From NCBI GenBank assembly GCA_030694465.1, contig JAUXYJ010000102.1, forward strand, positions 54,354 to 118,353: 64,000 bases of DNA. Reading direction: 5' to 3'. A model generated the notes under the pieces. The model was given only the letters and a program-made list of their open reading frames with translations, was not told where the DNA came from and did no database searches. The translations under genes were made by a program, and so were the position numbers. Of the stretch, positions 25,644 through 34,088 are shown in pieces. Origin of the DNA: Deltaproteobacteria bacterium. Lineage in GTDB: Bacteria > Myxococcota_A > Polyangia > Polyangiales > Ga0077539. Positions within the stretch are counted from its first letter, which is position 1. Every line of letters starts with the position of its first letter.

Positions 25644-26906
25644 GTGCAGCCCTCGCCCCCGCAGCCCCCCCAGTCACCCTTTGCGCGGTGGCTCATTCGC
25701 AACGCCAGCTGGCGCGCAGCCCTCTTAATCTCAGTCTTTTTGCTGGGATTCATGGGCTTCTCGCTCGGAGGCGTGGTCAGCGAACGACCAGGCATCGCGT
25801 CTGCACCCTTCGCTGCGCGCGTGTACTACACGCTGGGTCTCTTCGTGCTCGCAGGCATTGATTTAGGGCTCCCGCGCAGCGGTCCCGTGGTCGCGCAGGC
25901 GATGCTGTGGGTCGCCTTCTTTGCGGCCCCGTTGGTCACCGCGGGCGCGGTCACCGAGGGCCTGATTCGTGTGTTTCGCGCGGATCTATGGGGTATTCGC
26001 CGCATGCGTGGGCACGTCGTGCTCGCGGGCTGTGGGCGCCTCTCGATGCTCTATCTCGTGAGACTTCGCGCGAAGCTCCCGCGGGTCCCCGTGGTGATCG
26101 TCGAGTCGCGCATGGACAACGCCAACGTCGCCGTCGCGCGCGCGCGGGGCGCACGCGTGATCTTCGGAGACATCACAGACGACGTGATGCTCGACGCGCT
26201 CCACCTGCAATACGCCACGCGTGTCATGCTCTTGACCGGCGACGACTTCGTCAACCTCGACGCCGCCACCAAGATCCTCGCGAGGGTCCCGACGATCTCA
26301 AACAAGCTGGTCGTGCACGTCGCAGACCTGCGCTTCTCACGCATCCTTGAGAACACACAGGTAGCGCAAAAGTGCGTGCTTTTTAACTCCCATCGTGTCG
26401 CGGCAGCGCACCTAGTGAGCACCGTATTAATCCCACATTTTGACAAGACCCCCACGTGCGACGCGCTCGTCCTCGGAGGCTTCGGTCGCTTTGGTCAGAC
26501 CGTCTTGTCCGAGCTCTCACAACACCGCGGCGACGCCCTGCAGAGCGTGGTGATCATCGACACACAGGCCACCCGCGCCGAAGCCGAGTTCTCTGAGCAA
26601 ATCACCGAGCGCGCCGCGTGTGAGCGGCACGTGATTGATGGCGACCTCAGCGACCCCACCGTCTGGCGCAGAGCCGCTGCCCTCTGCGAGACCTACTCGC
26701 CGGTCTTTGTGCTCGGGAGCGACGACGACGGCGCCAACCTCCGCACCGCAGTCTGGCTCAAGCGCACGTGGCCCAACGCCCTGGTCATCGCGCGCGGTTT
26801 TGGCGCGAGCTCGTTTGCGTTTGAGGTCTCAAAAGAGCAGGGATTTATCTCGCTAAGTGTGGGCGAATTGCTCGCCGACAGCATCCCCGATCGCTGGTTG
26901 CAATAG
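25644..26906 (+). CDS. TrkA-N (RCK)-domain membrane protein, potassium-channel-like without a canonical filter
   Basis: A 420-residue inner-membrane protein starting at GTG 25644, 39 bp after the previous gene. Two helices at about residues 24-48 and 85-110 flank a re-entrant-like segment (YYTLGLFVLAGIDLGLP) where a potassium channel would carry TxGYGD; that signature is absent. Two Rossmann NAD-binding TrkA-N units follow: GHVVLAGCGRLSMLYLVRL with VIVESRMDNANVA, and DALVLGGFGRFGQTVL with VIIDTQ. Proteins of this build may sense nucleotide and gate a non-potassium pore, or be regulators without conduction. It precedes the two paralogous membrane proteins by 54 bp and is likely co-transcribed. 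Confidence 0.78.
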   Translation: MQPSPPQPPQSPFARWLIRNASWRAALLISVFLLGFMGFSLGGVVSERPGIASAPFAARVYYTLGLFVLAGIDLGLPRSGPVVAQAMLWVAFFAAPLVTAGAVTEGLIRVFRADLWGIRRMRGHVVLAGCGRLSMLYLVRLRAKLPRVPVVIVESRMDNANVAVARARGARVIFGDITDDVMLDALHLQYATRVMLLTGDDFVNLDAATKILARVPTISNKLVVHVADLRFSRILENTQVAQKCVLFNSHRVAAAHLVSTVLIPHFDKTPTCDALVLGGFGRFGQTVLSELSQHRGDALQSVVIIDTQATRAEAEFSEQITERAACERHVIDGDLSDPTVWRRAAALCETYSPVFVLGSDDDGANLRTAVWLKRTWPNALVIARGFGASSFAFEVSKEQGFISLSVGELLADSIPDRWLQ

Positions 26907-26960
26907 CGCGCGACCGGTTGTTTCGCGGTGGGCAGCGTGTGACACACTTGCGCCAAGACC

Positions 26961-28130
26961 ATGTCTACACTCTTGCTCTATGGCGACAACGCGATGGACC
27001 CGCCTGCGCTCTCGGCGCTGATCGTCGGCTTGCTCGATCTCTCACTGCTTGGTGCGTGGCTCTATTGCGTGTGGCAATCGCAAGCCGCAAAGCGCGAAGC
27101 GAAGATCGCCGACCTCGCGGTAGATCCCAACGCGCCCTTGCACGAGGCCGCACGGTTTGTCGCAGGCACGGTGGAGTTCGGCGCACAACAGCCCTTCGCG
27201 CTCCGCGTCACGATCGACCAAGTGGGCAGCGAAAAGACTTACAAAAACAGCACCACGCACACCTGGACCGAGACCGAGCGCAACACAGAGATTCACCCTT
27301 TTTACATCAAGCACGCCAGCGGTCAGCGGGTGCGTATCGCGCCCAAGTCAAACGCGCACGTCTTGCTCGTCGACAAGCTCGATCAGCGGCACTGGGTCTC
27401 GCGAGATCGACGCCGTAAGCGCGCAGAGCTCACCCAAGGCGAGACCGTATTCGCCGAGGGAATTCTCAGACAGAGTCACGACCCAGAGTCCCACGGAACC
27501 GGTGGCACGCGGAGCTATCGCGACACCGCGACAGGCTGGACGCTCGAACCGTTGCATGGCCAGCTACACTTCTCGACCGAGCCCCTGGGACATCGCCACC
27601 GACTGCGCGCCAAGGCGCTCGGTCGCATGGCGATCTTGCTGCCCATCTTGGCCTTCTTTGCCCTGCTGCCGCTGCTGCCGTTTCACGTGCGTGCATGGGC
27701 AGGACAAGACGTCGAGGCCTCTTACGAGGGCGCGCAGACGTGGACTACGCGCAACAAGAACAGCGTCAAGCAGCACTATGGTCTACACGCCTCGGTGAGC
27801 CTCCCCGGCACCCCAACCTACTTCGAACGCTATGAGCTCGACGAGACAGACTACCGGCGACTCCCGACACCGCAGCGAGGAGTCTCAGAGAGCACTACTC
27901 AGCCGCAGCGCGTGTGGGTGCGCTATGTCCCCGCGGCGCCGGAGCTGTCCGCACTGGGCCAAGGCGCGACCGCCTCGGCGATCCATGCCCTGATCAGCTC
28001 GTTGATGTGCATGCTGCTTCTCGCGCAGGTGCGTCACGTGAGCAACTACAAGCGCTGGTATGCGCGACCGCTCAACGAGCGAGGCCAGACCGCGCTCCCC
28101 CTTCCAAGCGGCGAGGTCTTCTCACCATGA
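26961..28130 (+). CDS. membrane protein of unknown function, tandem paralogue 1
   Basis: A 389-residue protein with three hydrophobic segments (about 15-36, 222-245 and 342-362). The 180-residue loop after the first helix is hydrophilic and holds IKHASGQRVRIAPKS, LLVDKLDQRHW and a KGET-like strand (TQGETVFAEGIL), reminiscent of the GIDE-like beta domain of MUL1-type proteins. The loop before the last helix (QRVWVRYVPAAPELSAL) recalls DUF3592. It starts 54 bp after the TrkA-N gene and its TGA overlaps the next ATG (ATGA, 28127-28130). About half the residues match the following gene, so they arose by duplication. The domain names are impressions from short motifs. Confidence 0.7.
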   Translation: MSTLLLYGDNAMDPPALSALIVGLLDLSLLGAWLYCVWQSQAAKREAKIADLAVDPNAPLHEAARFVAGTVEFGAQQPFALRVTIDQVGSEKTYKNSTTHTWTETERNTEIHPFYIKHASGQRVRIAPKSNAHVLLVDKLDQRHWVSRDRRRKRAELTQGETVFAEGILRQSHDPESHGTGGTRSYRDTATGWTLEPLHGQLHFSTEPLGHRHRLRAKALGRMAILLPILAFFALLPLLPFHVRAWAGQDVEASYEGAQTWTTRNKNSVKQHYGLHASVSLPGTPTYFERYELDETDYRRLPTPQRGVSESTTQPQRVWVRYVPAAPELSALGQGATASAIHALISSLMCMLLLAQVRHVSNYKRWYARPLNERGQTALPLPSGEVFSP

Positions 28131-29305
28131 ACACCCTTGAGCTCTTTGGCGACAACGCGCTCTCGCCTCCCTATCTTTCGGCCCTCGTCGTGACCACGCT
28201 CCACGTGCTCTTGCTGCTCACCTGGCTCTTTTGCCTGCGCGAAAACCGTCGCGCCCTGCACGCGGCCGACCGCGCAGACGCGCAGGTGGACCCCAAGGCG
28301 CCGCTCACCGAGCACGCACAGTTTGTCGTGGGCGTGGTCGAGCTCGCAGCCAACGAGACCCACGCGCTGCGCGTCACCATTGACCAGCTCGGCGAAGACA
28401 TCCCAGGCAAAACCCCCACACACCAATGGACCGAGAACGACCGGGTCACCGACGCGCGTCCCTTTTATCTCAAGCACGCGAGCGGCGAGCGAATCCGAAT
28501 CGAGCCTCACGTTTCGCACAAGATCGTGCTCGTGGACAAACTCGACCAGACCGAGTGGACCGTGCCCCATTTTCGACGCAAGCGCGCCGAGCTCACCAAG
28601 GGCGAGACCGTCTACGCCGAAGGTTCGCTTACCCGCGGACACGACCCCGAGGCACACCAGTCCAACGCATACCGCGGCGCGGGCAGCGGGTGGACGCTTA
28701 CGCCGAAGGACAACACGTTTCACTTCTCGACCGAGCCCTTGGGACAGCGTCATCGGCTGCGTGCGCGTGCATTTGCGCGGGCGATTCGGCTGTTTCCGCT
28801 GGTGGCACTGCTCGCGCTAGCACCGCTGAGCACGTACTACGCGAGGCTCATCAACGGGCAAGATGTGCAGGCCGAGTACACAGGTCAGCGCTTTTGGACC
28901 ACACGCGGCAAGAACAACAGCATCACCGAGCACTTCGCCGTCGGAGTCTCGTACACCGAGGCCCAAGGGCAAGTGTTTGCGCAAGACCTCGACATTGACC
29001 GCAGCGACTACTTTTTGCTCCCCGAATCGAGCGGGTTTCCGGGCCGCGTCACGATGGACTCAGAAGGCGCGCACCGGGTCTGGGTGCGCTTTGTCCCTGC
29101 ATTTCCTCGCGCTTCGGTGCTCGGTCGCGGCGCCACGGTGTACCTCTTTCCGTCGCTGGCTTCGCTCCTGGTGAGCCTCTGCGCCATGGGCTGGATCTAT
29201 CGCATCCACGGTCACCGTCGCTGGTACGAACGCCCCCTCAACGAGCAAGGCAAAGACTCGCTCCCCAAGCCCTCGGGAGAGGTCTTCGCGTCCGACCGCA
29301 AGTGA
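28127..29305 (+). CDS. membrane protein of unknown function, tandem paralogue 2
   Basis: A 392-residue paralogue of the preceding gene with the same landmarks in order: LFGDNALSPPYLSALVV and the first helix, IKHASGxRxRI-equivalent LKHASGERIRIEPH, LVDKLDQTEW, TKGETVYAEGSL, FHFSTEPLGQRHRLRA, a second helix, VWVRFVPAFP, a third helix, and an end RRWYERPLNEQGKDSLPKPS. The four-base start/stop overlap implies translational coupling and an equimolar complex, perhaps a heterodimer. The stop TGA is immediately followed by an exact dispersed palindrome. Function is not recognised; proximity to the TrkA-N protein suggests a membrane complex involved in ion or redox sensing. Confidence 0.7.
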   Translation: MNTLELFGDNALSPPYLSALVVTTLHVLLLLTWLFCLRENRRALHAADRADAQVDPKAPLTEHAQFVVGVVELAANETHALRVTIDQLGEDIPGKTPTHQWTENDRVTDARPFYLKHASGERIRIEPHVSHKIVLVDKLDQTEWTVPHFRRKRAELTKGETVYAEGSLTRGHDPEAHQSNAYRGAGSGWTLTPKDNTFHFSTEPLGQRHRLRARAFARAIRLFPLVALLALAPLSTYYARLINGQDVQAEYTGQRFWTTRGKNNSITEHFAVGVSYTEAQGQVFAQDLDIDRSDYFLLPESSGFPGRVTMDSEGAHRVWVRFVPAFPRASVLGRGATVYLFPSLASLLVSLCAMGWIYRIHGHRRWYERPLNEQGKDSLPKPSGEVFASDRK

Positions 29306-29306
29306 C

Positions 29307-29322
29307 CCGGCGACGTCGCCGG
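29307..29322. repeat. dispersed palindrome CCGGCGACGTCGCCGG, exact, abutting a stop codon
   Basis: Here the palindrome extends to 20 bp (ACCCGG...CCGGGT, 29305-29324) and begins at the stop codon of the upstream gene. Possible 3'-end hairpin; no T-tract. Confidence 0.9.
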
Positions 29323-29419
29323 GTGAGCTGTTAGTTCACAACGGGGACCACGGTGACGCATGCCAGATGTCGTCCGCCAGCGCTGGCAATTCACACACCC
29401 AACACGCTACGATCGCGCC

Positions 29420-31153
29420 ATGCTTCACCGATGGATCCTCGCGCTCTTCGCTCTCTGGGTCCTCCAGGCGTGCGCCCTGGTGGTCGAGCCCATGGAGCGA
29501 CGTGGTGATGCGCGTGTGAGCGAAACGGGGCTCATGGACGCGACCCTCGCCGACCGTGATGCGCCCGATGTCCTCGCGCCCGCAGACGTCCCGCGCACCG
29601 AGGGGGGTGAGCGCTGCGGGCAGCCAGGCGAGGCCTGCTGCGGCAGTCTCTGCGTGAGCTCTGCCGTGTGCACCGGCGGGCGCTGCGCGAGCTGCGGGGG
29701 CACCGGCGAGCGCTGCTGCGGCGACGGGAGCTGCCGCGGCGGAGAGACCTGCTCGATGGGCCTGTGCGGCATGAGCGCAGCCTGTGGCGCGACCGGGCAG
29801 CCCTGCTGTGGCGGCGCCATGTGCGCGGTGGGCGGCGTGTGTATCGCAGGGACCTGCGGCGCATGTGGGATCGAAGGGCAGGTGTGCTGCGAAGGCTCCC
29901 GGTGCTCGGATGGCTCGATGTGCGAGGGCACCGTGTGCCGCGCAGGGGGCTGCGGCGCGGCGAGCCAAGCGTGCTGCATGGGGATGTTCTGCAACGCTGG
30001 GCTGAGCTGCTCGGCAGGGCGATGCAGCGTGGCAGCGTGTGGCTCGCGCGCCGCGCCGTGCTGTGAGGGCACGCTGTGCAACCCTGGGTTGACCTGTGTC
30101 GCGGGCCTCTGTGATTCTACGTGCGGCGCCGTGGGCGAGTCGTGCTGCACCGGATCCAACTGCAACATGGGGCTCTCGTGCGTGGGCGGACGCTGCGAAT
30201 TTGCTTCGATGATGTGCGGTGGGAGCGGGATGACCTGCTGCGCAGGTGGCGTGTGCAACGTCGGGCTCGGGTGCGTCGCGGGGACGTGCGCGCCCCCCGC
30301 CGGTGGCTGCGGAATGAGCGGGCAGCTCTGCTGTGCAGGCAACGTGTGCGGCGCGGGGCTGAGCTGCAACGCGGGCCTGTGTGGCGCTCCTACCAGCACG
30401 TGCGGAGACCTAAGTCAGCTCTGTTGCGGTGGCACCATGTGCAACGCGGGGCTCAACTGCGCGGCGGGACGCTGTCTTATGCCAGTGATGGGCACCTGCG
30501 GAAATCCAGGTCAAACGTGCTGTCGCACCGCCGGGAGTACCGTCGGCTCGTGCGCGATCGGCGCCTATTGCAACGGGAGCTCGTGCATCGCGTGTGGCAC
30601 CGCAGGGCAGACCTGTTGTCGCTCTGCAGGCAGCACCGTGGGCAGCTGCGGCGTCGGCGCGTATTGCAATGGCAGCTCGTGTATTGCCTGCGGAATCGCT
30701 GGCCAAACGTGTTGCCGCGCGCCCGGAAGCACCGTGGGCAGCTGCAACGTCGGAGCGTATTGCAACGGGAGTTCGTGCATCGCGTGTGGCACCGCGGGGC
30801 AGACCTGTTGTCGCTCTGCAGGGAGCACCGTGGGCAGCTGCAACGCCGGCGCGTATTGCAACGGGAGTTCTTGCATTGCCTGCGGAATGGCTGGTCAAAC
30901 GTGTTGCCGCGCAGCGGGAAGCACCACCGGGACCTGCGGCGCAGGGGCGTACTGCAACGGGAGTTCGTGCATCGCGTGCGGCATGCCAGGGCAGGCCTGC
31001 TGTCGCTTCGCGGGGAGCACCGTGGGCTCGTGTGCAGCGGGCGCCGATTGCAACGGCAGCACATGCCTTGCGTGTGGGATGTCGGGCCAGCGGTGCTGCG
31101 GGGGGTCGTCGTGTTATGCGCCCCTGCGATGCCTAAGCTCGCTCTGTCGCTGA
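29420..31153 (+). CDS. Cys-rich repeat lipoprotein
   Basis: A 577-residue outer-surface lipoprotein. The N-terminal hydrophobic segment ends in lipobox LQAC, followed by an Asp/Ala stalk of about 60 residues. The rest is made of short disulfide modules CGxxGQxCCxGxxCxxGLxCxxGxC. The last third is six near-identical copies of a 32-residue (96-bp) unit, C-G-x-x-G-Q-T-C-C-R...C-N-G-S-S-C-I-A (30497-31072), and a divergent closing unit. The repeat homogeneity at DNA level implies recent duplication or slippage. A secreted structural or adhesive role is plausible; no catalytic residue is visible. ATG 29420 gives the proper signal peptide, in preference to a start at 29360. Confidence 0.78.
   Translation: MLHRWILALFALWVLQACALVVEPMERRGDARVSETGLMDATLADRDAPDVLAPADVPRTEGGERCGQPGEACCGSLCVSSAVCTGGRCASCGGTGERCCGDGSCRGGETCSMGLCGMSAACGATGQPCCGGAMCAVGGVCIAGTCGACGIEGQVCCEGSRCSDGSMCEGTVCRAGGCGAASQACCMGMFCNAGLSCSAGRCSVAACGSRAAPCCEGTLCNPGLTCVAGLCDSTCGAVGESCCTGSNCNMGLSCVGGRCEFASMMCGGSGMTCCAGGVCNVGLGCVAGTCAPPAGGCGMSGQLCCAGNVCGAGLSCNAGLCGAPTSTCGDLSQLCCGGTMCNAGLNCAAGRCLMPVMGTCGNPGQTCCRTAGSTVGSCAIGAYCNGSSCIACGTAGQTCCRSAGSTVGSCGVGAYCNGSSCIACGIAGQTCCRAPGSTVGSCNVGAYCNGSSCIACGTAGQTCCRSAGSTVGSCNAGAYCNGSSCIACGMAGQTCCRAAGSTTGTCGAGAYCNGSSCIACGMPGQACCRFAGSTVGSCAAGADCNGSTCLACGMSGQRCCGGSSCYAPLRCLSSLCR
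30497..31072 (+). repeat. six tandem 96-bp units encoding 32-residue Cys modules
   Basis: Six consecutive in-frame units, each with the skeleton CGxxGQxCCRxxGSTxGxC followed by xxGAxCNGSxCxA; several neighbours differ at only a few residues (for example CGTAGQTCCRSAGSTVGSC occurs twice). Confidence 0.85.
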
Positions 31154-31173
31154 GCGAGAATTCTCTGCAAATT

Positions 31174-32502
31174 CTATCGTAGAAGCGTCGAGCGAAACTC
31201 CCACAGGCAAGGCGCCGCGCGGCGATAGATGAGCGTCTTGCGGAGGTACTGAAGACCGCCGCCGCCGGTGCCTGGGCGCGCACCGATGACCCGCTCGACC
31301 ATCGCGATGTGCACGTTGCGCCACGCGGTGAGGGCCTGATCGAGCTCGAGGGTCCGCTCAAAGAGCGCGCGCAGGGCAGGACGGGTTCGCTCAGAGCGAT
31401 ACATGTGCGCGAGCTGAACGTTCTCGGCGTGCTGAAGGATTTCGTCAGTATTTCTCCACTGATTGTGAAGAGCGCTCTCGACGTCTTGGGCATCCCCCCA
31501 GCGCATCCGAGCGGACTCAAAGTCGCTGTGGAGCGTCTTGAGGTTCTCGGACATCGCCGTGTCCGCGAGGTCTGAGAGGTGCGCGTCGTCTCCGCGGAGC
31601 TCGCGCGCGTTGAGCAGGGCGTAGAGCAAATCGCGCAGCGAAGGCTCGCGCATCCGTTGCTCCATGCGGTCGAGCTCTTCTTGGGGCATGTGCCTGCGAA
31701 AAGAGAGCTCGCCGGTCGCGGCCAAGCGCGCGCGGTGCACGTCTTTGAGACCAATGAGCATCTCGACCTCGCGAAACTGCGTGCTCCCAAAGCCCGACGC
31801 GGGGTCCAACCGCGAGCGAAAACTCAGGAAACTCTCAGGCGGCATGGTCTCTAGGATCGCAAACGCCCCCGTCGCATGACGGATAATTTGTCCCGCGCGC
31901 CCGACCCGCTGCGCGAAGCGATCGAGCGTCGCGTCGTCAAACCACGCGAGCGAGACCGCGCCACACAGCGCCGAGTCTCTCGCCGGAAAACACGCGGGCT
32001 CATGCAGCTGCTGTGCAAACGCGCGCTCCCACGGGTGCTGTGAGAGCTGCTCGTCAATCACCTTGGCCGTGCGAGGATACCTCGCCAACGAGTCGCGCAA
32101 TGCCGGGGCGCTCTCTGGCTCTCTAGCCAGCAAATCCGCAGGCGGAATGTGTCCACCATGCTCGCTCACGATCTGCTGTGCCGTGTGCATCACGTCGTCG
32201 AGGTCATGCAAGAGCTGCCTAAACCAGAGCTCAAACGTCTGGTGTGTGACAATAAAGAGCAGCTCGTCGTGGGGCCACTCATTGGGCCAACGGTCGCCCT
32301 CGCGCCAGGGTCTCTGGCCTCCCTCGACGCTCGGGTCCGCGACGCTCGGGCGCTCGGGCCACTCGTCCCGCGAGCGCCCTCTCGGGATCTCTTCGGGCAG
32401 CCGCTGCGCACGCAGCAACGCCGGCACGTGGATGTACTCAGAGTAGGTCAGCTCTCGCCCGTCTCGACGACGTTGGGAGCGGTCCGAAGGTGAATCACTC
32501 AT
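31174..32502 (-). CDS. tryptophan 2,3-dioxygenase-like haem protein
   Basis: A 442-residue cytoplasmic protein of the TDO superfamily. The N-terminus reads LTYSEYIHVPALL, then an inserted Arg/Pro-rich stretch, then DELLFIVTHQTFELWFRQLL, the family's signature for substrate binding. SGFGSTQFREVEMLIG and, near the end, VERVIGARPGTGGGGLQYL match the second conserved region; the haem-ligand His is expected in RNVHIAMVERV. True TDO is about 280-400 aa; the extra length lies in an insertion at about residues 30-70 and in the mid-part. No kynurenine-pathway partner is encoded nearby, so the substrate could be another indole. ATG 32502 is chosen. Confidence 0.88.
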   Translation of the reverse strand: MSDSPSDRSQRRRDGRELTYSEYIHVPALLRAQRLPEEIPRGRSRDEWPERPSVADPSVEGGQRPWREGDRWPNEWPHDELLFIVTHQTFELWFRQLLHDLDDVMHTAQQIVSEHGGHIPPADLLAREPESAPALRDSLARYPRTAKVIDEQLSQHPWERAFAQQLHEPACFPARDSALCGAVSLAWFDDATLDRFAQRVGRAGQIIRHATGAFAILETMPPESFLSFRSRLDPASGFGSTQFREVEMLIGLKDVHRARLAATGELSFRRHMPQEELDRMEQRMREPSLRDLLYALLNARELRGDDAHLSDLADTAMSENLKTLHSDFESARMRWGDAQDVESALHNQWRNTDEILQHAENVQLAHMYRSERTRPALRALFERTLELDQALTAWRNVHIAMVERVIGARPGTGGGGLQYLRKTLIYRRAAPCLWEFRSTLLR

Positions 32503-32645
32503 ACGGTTGTGCTGCTGGTTGTAACAGCACCGCAGCGCCCTTCGCTGTGCGAACCTCAGCGCTCCCAGCACAACCTGCGCGGCTCACGCCCCTTCGCGCA
32601 CCGCCTGCACCCGCTATGCCCCAATGCAGTGCGCGGTCGGTACGC

Positions 32646-33755
32646 TCAGCGCCCGCCGAAGTTCTGGGTCCAGTAGTGCCGATACGTCGATGAGGCGCTG
32701 TACGCATAGCCCACGCCCAGCGCGCGATAGCCCGCGGTCATGATGTTGCGACAGTGCCCTGGGCTGTTCATCCACTGGGTCATGGTGGCGGCCGCAGTGC
32801 TGCTTCCGGCGGCTAGGTTTTCTCCACGCGGATTGAAGGTGTACCCCACCGCGTCCATGCGATTAAACGGGGTCAACCCCTCGGGCGTAATGTGATCAAA
32901 GTAGTTGCGCCGCGCCATGTCTTCGCTGTGTCGTCGTGAAGAGAGCCTGAGCGCCTCGTTGGCCACTACGGCCCCAACGGCGGGATAGCGAACGCCGCCG
33001 CACGTCGCCCCCATCGCGCGGCGCTGGTTGACCAAGCGCAAGATCTCGTCTTCGAGCGCGCGGGTCGCAGCCGATCCACCAGCGTCTGCGGCTGCGGCGT
33101 CTACGCGGGCATCGGTCCCGGTCGAAGTGTCCGCTCGTGCATCCGTTCGCGCATCCGTTCGTGCGTCCATCACGGTCGCGACGTCGGCACGCACATCGGC
33201 CGCCGAGTCCATCCGCACGACGTCCGGCGACGTCGCTGCATCCATCCGCACGACGTCCGGCGACGTCGCCGAGTCCCGACGAATGACATCGGGCTGTGTC
33301 ACAGAGGCATCCATCCGGATGACGTCCGGCGACGTCGCCGAGTCTTCCTGTGCGCTGTCTTCACCGGCATCCTCAGCCACTGGACCAAAGCACGCAGCGA
33401 TCGCACTCGGAGAGCACATTACGGTCTCAAGGCACATCCGTGCGTCTGCAAATTCGCCGGTGATACACGTATCTACGCACTCAAACTCGCTGAGCATCGC
33501 GCCGCTCCGGTCACGCAGCGTCTGACCACAGTCGCCGTACACGTGCCGACACGCACGCTCGCACGTGGTCATCGGGACGGGGGCGACGTCCTGCTCCAGC
33601 TCGGCGTCGTCGCTCGCCACGGCGTCGATCACGGCGTCCGAGCGCGTTGCGAGCACGTCGCCGCCATCGTCCAGCATGCCGACCGCACCACACCCCTGCA
33701 GCGCGAGGCTCGCCAACGCAAAACTACACAGGGCACTCAGGCATCTCGTCTTCAT
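32646..33755 (-). CDS. CAP/SCP-domain lipoprotein 1 with repeat-built linker
   Basis: A 369-residue secreted protein. A signal peptide (SALCSFALASLALQGC) with lipobox LQGC is followed by a Cys-containing domain (CERACRHVYGDC...CVDTC) and a long Asp/Ala/Arg linker. The last 140 residues are a CAP/SCP (pathogenesis-related-1) domain with RRHSEDMARRNYFDHITPEG, GENLAAG and WMNSPGHCRNIM carrying the conserved His/Glu residues. In bacteria the role of CAP proteins is mostly unknown. The linker contains three palindrome-derived TSPDVVRMD units (33224-33341). ATG 33755 gives the best signal peptide. A close paralogue is encoded at 35964, on the other strand. Confidence 0.85.
   Translation of the reverse strand: MKTRCLSALCSFALASLALQGCGAVGMLDDGGDVLATRSDAVIDAVASDDAELEQDVAPVPMTTCERACRHVYGDCGQTLRDRSGAMLSEFECVDTCITGEFADARMCLETVMCSPSAIAACFGPVAEDAGEDSAQEDSATSPDVIRMDASVTQPDVIRRDSATSPDVVRMDAATSPDVVRMDSAADVRADVATVMDARTDARTDARADTSTGTDARVDAAAADAGGSAATRALEDEILRLVNQRRAMGATCGGVRYPAVGAVVANEALRLSSRRHSEDMARRNYFDHITPEGLTPFNRMDAVGYTFNPRGENLAAGSSTAAATMTQWMNSPGHCRNIMTAGYRALGVGYAYSASSTYRHYWTQNFGGR
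33224..33239. repeat. dispersed palindrome, variant (14/16), in CAP-1 linker
   Basis: CCGGCGACGTCGCTGC. Part of a 33-bp tandem unit; the minus strand reads ATSPD-type codons. Confidence 0.75.
33257..33272. repeat. dispersed palindrome, variant (15/16), in CAP-1 linker
   Basis: CCGGCGACGTCGCCGA, 33 bp after the previous copy, same reading frame. Confidence 0.8.
33326..33341. repeat. dispersed palindrome, variant (15/16), in CAP-1 linker
   Basis: CCGGCGACGTCGCCGA, 69 bp after the preceding copy, same reading frame; flanked by the same ATGxCGTC-type sequence. Confidence 0.8.
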
Positions 33756-33824
33756 AGGTACTTTCAAGGCTCTTGGCACAGCCCCGTAGGGTCGCACCCT
33801 TGCCGGTCACCCTGTCAATTCTTT

Positions 33825-33871
33825 CACCCGCACCCGCACCCGCACCCGCACCCGCACCCGCACCCGCACCC
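33825..33871. repeat. hexanucleotide microsatellite (CACCCG)n
   Basis: Seven complete CACCCG units and a partial eighth, in the gap upstream of the CAP-1 gene (minus strand). The tract is prone to slippage. Confidence 0.95.
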
Positions 33872-33899
33872 AGGGCGCGTTCGGAGGCTGCGCGGGGCG

Positions 33900-34088
33900 A
33901 GCGCGCCCGCAGCGACTGACCAAGCCGTACTCACGTACGGCGCGGGAGGAAGCGAGGACGTAAGCCGCCCCCCGCGGCCTCCCAACGCGCCCGAGAGCGC
34001 GCCCGCAGCGACTGACCAAGCCGTACTCACGTACGGCGCGGGAGGAAGCGAGGACGTAAGCCGCCCCCCGCGGCCTCCCAACGCGCCC
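33900..34088. repeat. two tandem copies of a 96-bp structured unit
   Basis: Copies 33900-33995 and 33996-34088 are nearly identical. Each contains the hairpin GCCGTA-CTCACG-TACGGC and a longer potential pairing of GGGAGG with CCTCCC. The second copy ends at the stop codon of the nitrilase-GNAT gene. With the hexamer tract it fills the 332-bp gap 33756-34087; no convincing gene lies there. Confidence 0.9.
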
